Positions 46,231 to 57,848 of a stretch of 64,000 nt of DNA are shown here, in pieces. Within the stretch, counting starts at the first letter, position 1. Each line of letters begins with the position of its first letter. This DNA is from Penicillus capitatus (lineage: Eukaryota > Chlorophyta), in contig OZ287695.1 of assembly GCA_965649825.1 (NCBI GenBank), positions 310,001 to 374,000 on the forward strand, in the 5' to 3' direction. The notes under the pieces are model-generated. The model had not been told where the DNA came from. It did not search any database and saw nothing but the letters and a program-made list of their open reading frames with translations. The position numbers and the translations under genes were made by a program.

Positions 46231-46247
46231 TTTGCATCGGAGAATAG
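39724..46247 (+). CDS. NACHT-HEAT repeat protein, copy B
   Basis: Exons 39724-41235 and 41286-46247, joined by a 50-nt GT-AG intron at the same site and phase as in copy A, give 2,157 aa. The first ~504 residues are colinear with copy A and of unknown fold. The NACHT core has GNPGSGKT (about 41590), TLLVVDGLDEAND, LFLSRPYN and HLTFQEYFAGRY. Then come 26 HEAT-like repeats of 37 residues and a conserved tail, FTLGPLTKFKPVPLLLH. All NTPase motifs are intact, so this copy should be functional. Relative to copy A the array has 11 more units, and the last ~30 residues differ. Expression and ligand are unknown. Confidence 0.9.
43133..45960 (+). repeat. HEAT-coding tandem array, 111-bp units (26 copies)
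   Basis: Twenty-six units of 111 bp. A perfect duplicate of one unit lies around 45360-45580. The block 43347-43490 is repeated almost exactly 1,443 bp (13 units) later, and ~44017-44100 recurs 444 bp (4 units) later. This shows recent in-register expansion. Confidence 0.9.
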
Positions 46248-49200
46248 GTTAAAAAAGCATGCTTTTTATTCGGTAATTTGTGTCTACTGGAGAACACTAT
46301 TCTACGTCGCTTTTGAATCACTCTGATAAAGTCTTCTGTTACGGAAGCATTATTCTCTTTGTTATCCGTGCAAAGGTTCTAAAAAAGATAACGCATCTAT
46401 TCTACGCGTCTGTTTTTCTATATTGTCAAGCTGAAGTGGACGGTTTGTTTGGCGTGTCGTGTCAAGGGCTCGATCAACTTAATCGGCTTATGCATTTGAG
46501 GAACTATTAATTGCCTGTGTGAGGATGGTGTGTCAAACTTGCAAGAAAGTTTGACTTTGACTATCTGCCATCAAGGGCGAATGTAAATTCGTCGCTGGCT
46601 CTGCGAACCTCGGGCGTCATTTGCTCGTGATAAACGATAATCGACGATTAGAAAAAAAGCAAGCACCAAGTGAAGATCTATTGTTCGTACTATTCTTTCG
46701 TATTCGTTTTCGTCATTTGTCAGCTTAGCACCAACCTTTGATTCTAGGTCTCTGAAGTCCACAGCTGTTGGTATCGTTTGCACCATTGGTACACGCGTTT
46801 ATACCATTCTGCTACAGCGTAACATGACGTGTCTAGTATTCCCGGTTCTCTAGATTGAATTTGCGCGCCATTGTTCGAGTCATGCTTCTCATATTCTGCA
46901 CGATCTAGGGTCCTCGCCGTCTTCGTTCGACACATTGAGAAGTATACTGACGTCATCATGCCTCTCACGATGTCGTCATAGCAGAGGACAACGATTCGTT
47001 GGGGCGCGTATGATTCAGCAGGCGCTGCAAGACAGGAAAGATGACTCAATTTGCGATGCTGTTCGCAGAAGGTAATGTGAACATAAAGCTACCGAGATGT
47101 CTTGGTCTAGATGATTCTAGAGGCAACAGTCGTGTTGTTCAGTTTCGACCAAGTCCGACGGTGAGGTTCTATCATCAAATTCTCAGTTATTAGAATTACC
47201 GTTATGGAGGACACGCTTTTTTGAAACATCACCACATCGGCGATTGTTAGAGTTGTTTCCGTGAACATTGTCAAGAAAGGTTCCATCCACGTTGGGCAGA
47301 TCAGATTTGGAGAACCGCTGAAACATTGAAGCGTCAGATTGGTAAACGGATGGTTGCGTTTTTTTGAATTTCTTTCTGAAGCCTTTTTCGTCTGTCTGCT
47401 TTACGTCGATCTTGACAGATGCAACCGATCCGACTATCACTTGTGTTTCCGAAAACGCGTATTCCAAAGTTGAAAGTGACATGTCCGGCCACAAAAACAC
47501 TTGCCCGTGTCCCAGTCCAAGCGTCGGCGACCAACGCGGACGAATAATTTAATCACGTTCGCAGAACGCTCGCTGCCCTGTTTCATCGACATCATGTACC
47601 GCAAAGATCATTCGCTGTGTTTCCGCAGAAGGGCGTTGACGGCGAACAAGGTAACGAGGAAACAGATGATGCTTACACGACGAAAACTGAGACATTATTC
47701 CACATCTATCCACCTCTCGGCACTGTCAATTCACAGCGCAAAGGTCGTTGGACGATGAACAGCTTGGATCTCATACGGCTCAATCGTTTCGTCCAACTAC
47801 GAGGAGTATCATTGAAGTGGGAGTTTTCCATGGGGTTTCTACAACAGTATATTTCATGGTTTACACTTACGAGGGATATGTAGGTTGAGCATTGCTGTGC
47901 AGCGCATTGATACAACGAGAAAAACTCCGGTAAAAAGTTTGATGCAGCGGAAAACCGAATCGTTTACAATAATCGAATGTTTCAATAGAACCCTCTTTTT
48001 ATATGTCTCCGAGCATGACGTAATGCCTTTCGCTATGATTGCGTCGTGCGGCACGTCACGCTGGCTGCTTGATGTGACTACTCCTTCTTGTCCCTCACCA
48101 TCCCCGTCACAGTATTTGTTTTTTTTTTGCCGAATGCGTGCCGCCCTTTGAGGGCTGCTGCGTCATCTCGTGCAGAGTTCTTACGATTTTAATTTCCAGA
48201 TTCGATCCATCACTCGGTACACCTGTCGACATTCGGATGGCATCGTGCATCGGACTTGGCATCCGATCGTACATCCCATCGTTGTATTTCAATAACGTGC
48301 GTTCACATACTCGCATGGCGAATCAAAGCAAACAGCTTTGTTTTTAGTAAAAAGGCGGCGTCTAAAGTCTTACGACCACGTTGAACATCGCGCTAATTTC
48401 GTCAGGACACTCAATGATCGTAAGTCCACTTCCTCGCCTCTCCAAAAGGGAATGAGTTTTCTGATGTTGCGGAGGCGAAATTGGAAAAGGGAGGGTCTTC
48501 GTTGTCGATGAAAGTGGGGAAATTCGAGTTGTTGAACAGCTTGGATTCGTGGCTATACGATCGTTTTGATCATGAGCGCCAGGAATCCTGAGGAAAAGAG
48601 GTTTCTTGCGAGGCCTTCTCTGCAGTCGTTGATGCGGACAATGTCATGGCGGCAAGAAAGCAATCTAGAAAACGCGTTTTCTTCGGCGGCTTACACCGGT
48701 GTGCATAAAGAAGAGAGATACGATATCTCGCAATCCGTCTCGCGCAACTGCTGTCCGCAAGGCATCGAAGTAGGTCTTCGATTGTAAAAGGTCGTGTGAA
48801 CGTAGCGAGAGTCTGAATGTAACTTTCGACACAAACAACGTCAGTGTGAGGCCCTTTGGCATCGGCGGTCAATTCTGCCGGATCAAGCACCTCCGGCGAC
48901 ACGCACCAAATGCACTACTCTTTGAGAGAGAGGCTTCGCAAGAGAGACGATTTGCCAAACAGAGAGATTTCTTTCTTATTTTCACGATCTTCTGCTTCGC
49001 GGATAGACGGCCGTCTTTGTCTTCTACGCCCAGCACAAACATTATATCCGTCAGACTTCTGACATGGCGTTGTCACGGCCCTGTCGCTCCAACGCGCGAA
49101 AAACGCGCAGAAAACAAGTTAACGACGAAGGCTTATCGTTTACAAAAATTGTCTGTATCGGTATTGTTCGGAATTTATACCATTCCGTAGACAGCTGCGC

Positions 49201-49323
49201 GCAGGTGGGCAGCTGTCCATGACAGCGTTGATACGTCAGCTGTCGTCTTGATGTGCATGCTCCAAAGACACGCAAAACAACTCTGCCTTCAAAGTTCGCA
49301 TATCCGGGCAGCTCACAGTTCCT
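46248..49323. other. about 3 kb without a recognised gene
   Basis: Several open segments of 60-115 codons exist on both strands (for example 47183-47500 minus, 47617-47883 plus, 48570-48902 minus), but none shows a family signature, a clear splice partner or a paralogue. One plus-strand segment near 48460-48595 (VGKFELLNSLDSWLYDRFDH) looks exon-like, but its neighbours could not be found. Confidence 0.4.
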
Positions 49324-51076
49324 TCACGTCTCGGCCAAACGCGCCGCTCCCTGACTGGGATCCTCGATATGCTTCCCCGGCGTTGCGGCGTCCTGTCTAG
49401 AGCCGCTTCGTTCGAGTCCCTGCGCCTCCAGCGGACTGTCGTCTGTGGCGGGACCGCCTGGGTGCTGCACGCGGCGTTCCTGGCAATTGGACGCTGTCCG
49501 CGTTCGAGGCCACGGCGAACAGTTTCCTCGAGTAAACCTCGCCTCCTCGAGCGTCAGAGGCTCTTCGCCGACCTTGGGGGCGATGTCTTGTCCGCGAGAA
49601 CGCGTTAGCCGTCGGAAGTGGAACTCGTTGAACGCATCGCAGTCCGTCCTCGAGAACGATCTCCCTCGGTTCTGACAACGCATAGCTTTTTTGCCAGAGC
49701 GTGAGGGATCGAGGGGAGACCTGATCGAAGTAGGAAGTTTGCTGCGTCTCCACCTCCTCCTCGCCGGCGCGGCCTTCTGACGCGCACTCGTTGTCGTCGT
49801 CCTCGCTCCCTCTCTCCTCCTCGTGGTGAATCCTCAGGACCTGCGCGAGAACGTCGCCCTTCGGCTTGGCATTTCGCTCTTGCCTGGCTGGTCGGCCGGT
49901 ACGACAGCTCCTTCAGAGACGCCAGGAAACACGCGTAGCACATGAATCTGCCGCCCCTGTCTGCTCGAGCGAGGCCGTCTGGAGACTTCGGCAGAAGAGT
50001 CCGAACCCGACGTGTGCGTCTGGACGAGGTCAAGGAGCGACAGAGCGTCCGTCTGCCGCAGCAGCTTCCGGCACTCTGTCTGGAGCCACGCTTGCATGTC
50101 TTCCTTCGGCACAAGTCCCTCGCCCGTCCTAGACAGCGAGAGTGTCAGTCCGACCCTGGAACGGGAAGGCGGCGACATGTCGGCGCTCTTGCACAGTCTC
50201 CACATGGCGTCCAGTTCGTTGCAGAGAAGTAGAGCACCAGTTGCACTTGCGACGGCATCTTCCGGACACGCTCCGTCGTCGTTCTCGGCGCCATCCCTAC
50301 TGCATCCATCGTCCAATTGATGCGCAGTCGGAGTCCGCGCCTCTGCTGCTCTTCGGGCCGTGTGTCCATCAGCGGTCTGGGGGATGGCGGTGTCGTCTTC
50401 GACGTTCGGGTCCGGACGTCTTCCCTCTGCGTTCGCAGAGGAGGCGCCGGACTCGCGACGGCAGCCTGGTCGAGTCGCTGGCACGGAGGTCTTCTCGCAG
50501 AGTCGCATCGAATCCGAACTCGATCCTTCCGGCCTATTTCTCTTCAGGACGCCGACTTCGGGAAAGGCGACCTGAGGAAGGCGAATACACAGCAGCTTTC
50601 TACTGCAGAAGTGCAAACGTGGACTCGTTTCGCCTGTTCTGAGCAGTGCCCGCACGCTTTGGCGAAGGAGCGGATCTAGAGAAAGGCGCATCGTAAATCT
50701 TATAGTGCCAAACAAATCAGAGTCCTTCAAACGAATCCAGTGTCCGTTCTCGTCGAGCTTGTCGATATGGCGGAGTTGACGAATGTTCATAGCGACTTGT
50801 TGTAACACTAACGAGACGGTTCCCGTCGGCTGCGCTCCAAGCCTGACCGGGCGCGTCGTTTTGGTCGGACGCGTCATCTGGTCATTCTGTTGGAGCCACC
50901 CGCTTGTCCAGTGCGAAGTGCATGAGTGCGACACTGAGGCCGTGGGTATCGCGCTGTTGTTCCGTGTGGCTCGGCCTTCGGATAACGGCGATGAGATCCT
51001 TCTTGCTCATGTTGTCGATGTTTGTTTCCGCGAGGAATTTCCGGATGGATGCGAGTTCTGGCGTCTTCTTCTCCAT
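49324..51076 (-). CDS. hypothetical multi-exon gene, structure unresolved
   Basis: A long minus-strand open frame (50934-49834) preceded by an exon starting at 51076 (MEKKTPELASIRKFL) suggests a real gene, but boundaries are unclear. Readable parts are VLQQVAMNIRQLRHIDKLDE with GTIRFTMRLSLDPLL, a long Ser/Arg/Glu-rich middle that looks disordered, ALLLCNELDAMWRLCKSAD, and in another frame FMCYACFLASLKELSY (a single C-x2-C). A last open segment (49753-49397) contains YFDQVSPRSLTLWQKSYAL. I recognise no domain. The frame shift near 50900 needs either an intron of only ~22 nt or a different start. Bounds are approximate. Confidence 0.35.
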
Positions 51077-51426
51077 TCAACAGCTAACATGCATCTCTGT
51101 TCATGCACTCGGCGTAACGACGGCAGTACATTGATCGACACTGAGAGGTGCCTGCGCAAGAAACTGCTCGACTGGCGGACGACGTCGAGTGTCACCGAGA
51201 AAACAACCCGACACGTGAAGCTTCAACAGACAGAGAGTCACCCGGAATGCAGACGTATGTAAGGCTCGAGGATGCAGCCGAACTTAAGGTATGTACGTAC
51301 GTGATGGTGCCCTTTGTGGTTCATTGTTCTGCATCGCACGTGAAGCTTCATTTTTCGGCAAACGCAATGTTCACGCAGCGTTGTGCAGAAAAGCGACGCC
51401 GACGCCCGGACAGAAAGGCAACGGCA

Positions 51427-54150
51427 ATGGTGCACCTGGCATTACACTTGTGGCTGCTCCTCCTGTCGGGGCCAATTCACGGCAGCCAAGAAATGGGTAA
51501 GCATTGTTCGCATTCGGCGTTTATGTTGCGCGTTTCTAGGACAAGGATGGGAGGAGGCGTCCAACGCCGTCGTCTACGAAAAAATAGTGGTGCGTTCCAC
51601 GACACGGAAGAACCTCGACCGCCATTGTCTGAGACACGTGTTCACAGGGAGGCGTAAAGGCAAAGCGCGGAAGATTTCCATACATGTGCAGCTTGCGTCG
51701 ACGTGGCAGCCATTCGCACGCATGCGGGGCGACGCTGTTCCAGGCGCAATGGATTTTGACGGCGGCTCACTGCGTGGACCCTGACAAAGACAAGACCCTT
51801 GGTCTGTTTCCCGTCGTCTACTGCGGAATCTACGACCTGAAAGAAAAAGTGGATGAGGACAAGGTGAAGATTCGATACTTTTCTGCAGAAGGGTCACACA
51901 AACGCTGTGTGCTAAGTAGGTGTTTGATGTCATTGACGCCCACCTGCATGACGATTGGACTGGTGATGTTATCAACGGATCTGACATTGCCGTGCTGAAG
52001 CTCGACAGAGAGGCCAATCTTTCACTGCCGCGTTTGGCTTCGAGCGACGTTCCTTTGAAAGCCGGAGATCTGTTGGCTGCGACGGGATGGGGACAGGCAG
52101 AATCTGCACATCATTCACACGTTCTGCGCTTGGCCGACAGAATTGCCGTTGTCGGGCAGAAATACTGCGACGTGCAACCTCAGGGGGCCGACAAGGACAG
52201 CTGGATATGCGCCGGAGCGCTAGGACAGGACACATGTCGAGGTCAGTGTCCGGGCATTGGACGTTATCGATCCGAGAATGATTACGTCTGTGCGTTTGGC
52301 CGGTAGGTGATTCGGGCGGTCCTCTGATCTTGGCAGATGCTCCAGATGGCCACATCACTGACGGGAAAGCACAAAGAGACATGATCGTCGGCATCACGTC
52401 TTACGGCTACGCAGAAGACGAGTCTCAACTGTGTTCCGGCTTCGAGCCTGCCGTTTACACACGCGTCCACCATTTTTTGGATTGGATAGAAGACATCATC
52501 CAGAGCGATCGCACGAAAAAGGTGTGATCTGGAGCAAACATATCCACTGACTGCCGTATATGGAATACATGTAGCGTCGAAGTCGCAAGAAAAGTGGCAC
52601 GAAGAGTTTGGACAAAAAACGCATGCAGTATGCGAGGCTGTCTCACTCAGAGATGCTCGCCGTAAGCTCTCATTAGTCTATGAGAATCGAGTACATTCCG
52701 TCGTCGTAGGAGATGGTCATTGCTATTCGAGGGGACAGCGCTCTCGATGCAGAAGCACTTCTTTTGGCCGGTCTGTATGTTGACACGACCTATGGACATG
52801 ACATCAGCACGCCGGGATATAAAGTAGCAGAGGGATCGACGCCCCTGCACTTGGCAGCCGCATTCGACGCTTCGAAATGCGCAAAGGTGCGACGACGAAT
52901 CCGCGCATCAGAAGGAGATTGCCCAGAACGCCTTTTTTGCATCTTATGCATCCAAATGTCTCTCTGTGTCTTCAGGTATTGCTAAAGTACAAAGCAGACA
53001 CCGATGTCGAGAACGCCGAAGGAGAGACGCCGCTTCACAAGGCATCCTACCACGGACACACTGACATCGTAAAGGTGCGCCGCCATTGCGAATTTTATGT
53101 CGCGGAAGAGAGATATCGAAGGTTCTCATCGCAGCTGGAGCTGACGTCAGTGCCTACAACAAAGTCGGCAGGTCTGCTCTCTACATGGCATCGTACCAAG
53201 GACATCTCGAAGTTGTTAAAGTGGGTCGATAGAAAGGAAAATCTGCTCTTCTTGAAGAGATACTTAAGGTGTTGATAAAAGCCGGCGCTACTGTGGATGC
53301 AACGACACCTTCCGGTTGGACTCCCTTGCATACAGCATCAAAGAACGATCACACCGATGTCGTTAAGGTCGGTGGTCCTTATGGCGAATGCCCGACCTCT
53401 CCGACAAAAGACTGAAGGTGCTGATTGAAGCCGGCGCCGATGTGGACGCTAAGACGAATACCGGCTGGACAATTCTTTATGTGGCATCTCGTCTTGGACA
53501 TTCAGAAGTTGTCAAAGTAGGGCCTTACAGTAGAGAAAGTACTTCGCCTGCCTGAATACCGTCGATCGCAGCTGTTGATTAAAGCCGACGCTACTGTTGA
53601 TGCAGCGACGCATTCCGGTTGGACTCCTCTGCATACTGCATCCAAGAACGACCACACCGATGTCGTGAAGGTCAGTCCATATGGCGAATGCTCGGCCTCT
53701 CCGACGAAGGACACTGAAGGTGCTGATTGAAGCCGACGCCGATGTGGACGCTAAGACGAATACCGGCTGGACGGCGCTTTATGTGGCATCTCGTTATGGA
53801 CACTCGGAAGTGGTCAAAGTAGGATTGTACAGTGAAAGTACTTCGCCTGCCTGAATACCGTCGATCGCAGCTGTTGGTTGAAGCCGGCGCCACTGTGGAC
53901 GCAACGACGCATTCCGGTTGGACTCCCTTGCATACTGCATCCAAGAACGGCCATCTGAACGTTGCTAAAGTAAGTCAGAACGCCTCTCTGCCGAAAAGAC
54001 GACGCTTTCCAGGTCCTCGTTGGTGCTGGAGCGTCGAAGTTAAGCTTGACTACAGATGGAAAAACTCCTCTCGAATGCGTTTGTACCGACGCGAACGCTC
54101 AGTGTTCTGAAAAGACTCGGACGGATCTCATTAAGCTGCTGACGCCATGA
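51427..54150 (+). CDS. trypsin-like protease-ankyrin protein 2
   Basis: Fifteen exons: 51427-51496, 51540-51589, 51648-51863, 51920-52241, 52307-52521, 52575-52661, 52710-52886, 52976-53074, 53122-53220, 53269-53367, 53418-53516, 53572-53670, 53720-53818, 53871-53969, 54013-54150. They give about 655 aa. The signal peptide MVHLALHLWLLLLSGPIHG is followed by a short propeptide ending YEK and then IVGGVKAKRGRFPYMCS. The triad LTAAHC, SDIAVLKL and GDSGGP is complete. After the protease ends (FLDWIEDIIQ) a basic linker exon (RRSRKKSGTKSLDKKR) leads in frame into an ankyrin module: an atypical first repeat, seven 33-residue repeats each on its own 99-nt exon, and a cap with the CVCTDANAQC cysteines ending KLLTP. 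If unspliced, the protease would stop at 52527 and leave only about 180 bp before the ankyrin exons. Confidence 0.78.
53418..53969 (+). repeat. tandem duplication of ankyrin exon pair
   Basis: Exon-plus-intron units repeat with a period of 299-302 bp: exons at 53418 and 53720, and at 53572 and 53871. The intron 3' halves ending at 53571 and 53870 share an identical run of about 30 bases, showing that introns were copied together with exons. Confidence 0.85.
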
Positions 54151-54361
54151 AGAAGATGCCTGTCAGCAGCGTCCTTTTTTCCTGTCCGCTGTCAACCACA
54201 TCACACAGTGTGATGTGACGTTGACAGCAACATAAAACCCTGTTATAAACAACTATGGACAAGGAGTTTGCGGAAGTACGCCTAAGCACGTTTCTAGAAT
54301 GCTTTGTTGGCGGTCTGCCTTAGTCAACTACGTTGTAACTGACGTTATTCGCTGACAGATT

Positions 54362-54722
54362 AAGATCGTAGACAGCATACGACTGTCCCATCGTAGCAAC
54401 GACAGCATACGACTGTCCCATCGTAGCAACGACAGCATACGACTGTCCCATCGTAGCAACGACAGCATACGACTGTCCCATCGTAGCAACGACAGCATAC
54501 GACTGTCCCATCGTAGCAACGACAGCATACGACTGTCCCATCGTAGCAACGACAGCATACGACTGTCCCATCGTAGCAACGACAGCATACGACTGTCCCA
54601 TCGTAGCAACGACAGCATACGACTGTCCCATCGTAGCAACGACAGCATACGACTGTCCCATCGTAGCAACGACAGCATACGACTGTCCCATCGTAGCAAC
54701 GACAGCATACGACTGTCCCATC
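54362..54722. repeat. 30-bp minisatellite, 12 copies
   Basis: Twelve nearly identical 30-bp units lie between protease-ankyrin genes 2 and 3. Each unit contains the inverted repeat GACAG-(7)-CTGTC, able to form a short hairpin. The unit is a multiple of three and leaves two minus-strand frames open, one reading a ten-residue repeat (MGQSYAVVAT). The first and last copies are degenerate. Confidence 0.95.
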
Positions 54723-54946
54723 TTAACGAGAGAGAACTCAGGGCTTTCAAAGGATCTGTAAAGACGGCTCGGTACAGAACCTAATCGCATTCGGGCGTGC
54801 TTCTCTGGTAGCGAGATGAACGGCGAGACGCAGTCGAAAGGGTGATTCCGTTTAACGTCGGAATGATCGCAATCGATCCGGTACAACAGATGACTCGGGA
54901 CTGGTTGACTGTTTTTCGCATCTGAACGCCATTCTCGTTGGAGAAG

Positions 54947-57848
54947 ATGTTCACGCTTCGTCGGTCTTCCGCGCCAACACTCCGCTCGAAAAAATGGCTC
55001 TTTGCGCTGACGAATTTGACGCTGCACTCGTTGTTGCTGACGTCGTGGACAGCATCCGCCAGTCAAGGTGAAAAACGGAAACGCCCGCATTCGTACGACG
55101 TTCTCTTCTGCAAAGGTTTGGACGCCACGGACTTGAGCTCTGAGTCGAACACAGAAATCGTACCTAAAATAGTAGTAAGCGGCACGAAGCCTCTGTCGCG
55201 GAATGCCAAGTCAATGCTTGGCAGAAAGGGGAAACCGCACCGCCTGAAAGATTTCCATATACGTGCAGCTTAAGGGAACGTGGCAGCCGCAGACACATGT
55301 GCGGCGCGACGCTCTTTAGACGCGACTGGGTCATGACGGCGGCTCACTGCGTGGACCCTAACGACCACGAAACCATTGGCCTGTCGCCCATCGTCTACTG
55401 CGGAATACACGACCGCAGGAAGGCGGAAGACGACCAGGTAGGTAGCTTCGAATTCCTCTCGGATAGAGCAAAGCGCGCTGTGTCGGCGCAGGTCTTTGAT
55501 GCAATCGCAGGATACGTTCACCCCAAATGGACAGGCAGCGTCGCACATGGACATGACGTCGCCGTATTGAAGCTTGACGGAGACGCCAACCTGACACTGC
55601 CTCGTTTGGGTTCGGGACATATTTTCTTGAACAAAGGAGACTATCTTGCTGCCACGGGATGGGGACTGAACGAAGACGGCCGTCCAGCAAATAAGCTGCA
55701 AGTGGCGACGCATCTCGCCGTAGTCGGGCAAGATAAATGCAAGGAAATTCCCCAAGGCGTCGACTCCAACAGTTGGATCTGCGCTGGAGGACTGCAGGAG
55801 GACACCTGCAGAGGTCATCTGGGCTGTCATCTGCTGTACCTTCTGATGACGAGCAGCATCTGCGTTGTTTGGCAGGTGACTCTGGCGGTCCACTGATGCT
55901 GATGGACTCTCCTGATGGAAAAATGGAAGATGGAAAGCCACATCTGGACATGATCGTCGGCATCACGTCATTCGGCTATAGAGTAGACGGCGCTGACGAG
56001 TGTTCTGGAGACGAGCCTGCCATCTACACGAGGGTCGACTATTTCCTCGATTGGATTGAACGGACCGTCAACTGTCATCAAAATGTGAGATCCGAAAGTC
56101 ACTCTTGGTCTTTAGCACATGTACGCAGCGTTCGAGATGCGTTGCGACGCACCAGGTTATGCTAAACGAGAGGCGAAAACACTATGCATTGTTCTCGGAA
56201 TCGGCCATGATCGAGGTAAACTGCATGGAAGTCGGACAGTGGACAGTTCTTCGTGCAGGCGATGCTCGATGCCATGCGAAAGGATAACTCCCTTGACGCT
56301 GAGGCTCTTATGTTGGCCGGTCTCCATGTCAACGCCACCTACGGACAGGAAGATATAGAGTCACTTCCGAAGTCGGATCGCTCGACTCTGCTGCACGCAG
56401 CTGCCGCGCTCAACGCCGAGCAGTGTGCTCAGGTAGAGCCAGACTCCTCTGTAGAGTCACATACGCAGAATGACGGACCTCAACTCCTCACATTCCTTGT
56501 GATTGACTGTACTCTGTAGGTGTTAATGAACTATGGCGCAGGAATTAACACAGCGAGTGCCAACGGCAACACACCTCTGCACGAAGCTGCGACCTTCAAC
56601 AGTGCTCGCGTCGCAGAAGTCGGCGATGCCTCTTCTGAATTCCTAGTAACTGGCTGCATTCTGTAGGTGTTGATGATGTATGATGCGGGAATTGACGTAA
56701 CGAGTGCTAATGGCCATACACCTCTGCACGAAGCTGCGATCTCCAATAGTGCTCGAGTCGCGAAAGTTGGCGATGCTTTTCGCATGTCTCCTATTGCCGG
56801 TCGTGCAAGCAGATTCTCCTCGATCGTGGGGCAGATCCCGACACCCCTGACAACGACAACTGGACACCGCTTCACCAGGCAACATACAAGAATCACGTCA
56901 ACATTGTAAAGGTAAATCCGACGCTTTTGTCGCGTCTCGTGCTGAAGAGGTTCTGAAAGTATCTCGTCGACTATGACGCGGACCTCGACAGTTTCAGGAA
57001 TGACGACGGCCTTGCTCCGCTTCACAATGCAGTTGCAAATGGATTCATACAGATTACGAAGGTCTGTGAGCCTCGTCTTCGCTCGGTTATGTGTTCAAAA
57101 TCCATTGGTCCAAGATTCTCGTCAAAGGAGGGGCGGATGTTGATGCTTTCAACAACCATGGCTGGACAGCACTGCACGTAGCAGCCGAAAAAGAATACAC
57201 GGAGATTGTAAAGGTCAGAATTCCGCCTTTGATCCGATCTCTTTTAAAGACGATGGAAGGCAGACTCTAGTTGACGCTGGGGCAGACGTCGAGGTTTTTA
57301 ACCAACGCAGTTGGACACCACTACACGCAGCTACAAACCATGACTGTGTACAGTCTGCGAAGGTCAGAATCACGCCTTTGTTTTTAGAGCATTCAAAAAA
57401 CGAGATACAGATCCTTGTTGAAGCTGGCGCAAACATCAACACTGTCGGTGAGGGTGGTTGGACTCCATTGCTCTTATCTGTCATTCATGACCGCATAGAG
57501 ATGCAAAAAGTAAGCTACGCTTGTATCGGGTTGCCGTGTCGATAGAGACGTTTGAAGATTCTCCTCGACCACGGTGCAGATACTGAAGCAATGCTTTCAG
57601 ACAACTTTTGGACTCCACTTCACATGGCAGCTCATTATGGCAAATTGCAAAGTGCTAAGGTAAGCCACCGATTGCGTTAACTGCCTCATACCTATAGGAA
57701 GTATGGGCAGATGCTCGTAGAAGCTGGAGCAAACAAAAATATCGCAGCCAAGGATAACAGAATTCCATTCAATCATTACTGTGAACACAGTAAAGCAAAG
57801 TGCTCGGATAAAACTAAAGCAGCTTTCGCTCAACTCTTGCGTGTTTGA
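54947..57848 (+). CDS. trypsin-like protease-ankyrin protein 3
   Basis: Fifteen exons: 54947-55174, 55225-55437, 55492-55813, 55876-56084, 56156-56215, 56259-56432, 56520-56618, 56667-56765, 56813-56911, 56960-57061, 57115-57213, 57264-57362, 57411-57509, 57558-57659, 57711-57848. They give about 713 aa. The N-terminus has a hydrophobic signal after a basic stretch (KKWLFALTNLTLHSLLL). The mature start reads IVKGETAPPERFPYTCS, with Lys instead of the first Gly of IVGG. MTAAHC, HDVAVLKL and GDSGGP complete the triad. A 60-nt linker exon (VMLNERRKHYALFSESAMIE) joins in phase to the ankyrin part: an atypical first repeat, eight single-exon repeats of 33-34 residues, and the cysteine cap ending AAFAQLLRV. 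The intron between exons 2 and 3 is a multiple of three with no stop, so its retention would only insert 18 residues. Confidence 0.78.

Noticed and set aside
54362-54722. CRISPR-like array
   Set aside because: There are no variable spacers: units follow one another directly with a 30-bp period, and the context is eukaryotic.
54320-55090. 256-codon minus frame with eleven MGQSYAVVAT repeats
   Set aside because: The repeat comes from the 30-bp minisatellite, two frames are open over it, and the upstream part is antisense to the signal-peptide exon of protease gene 3.
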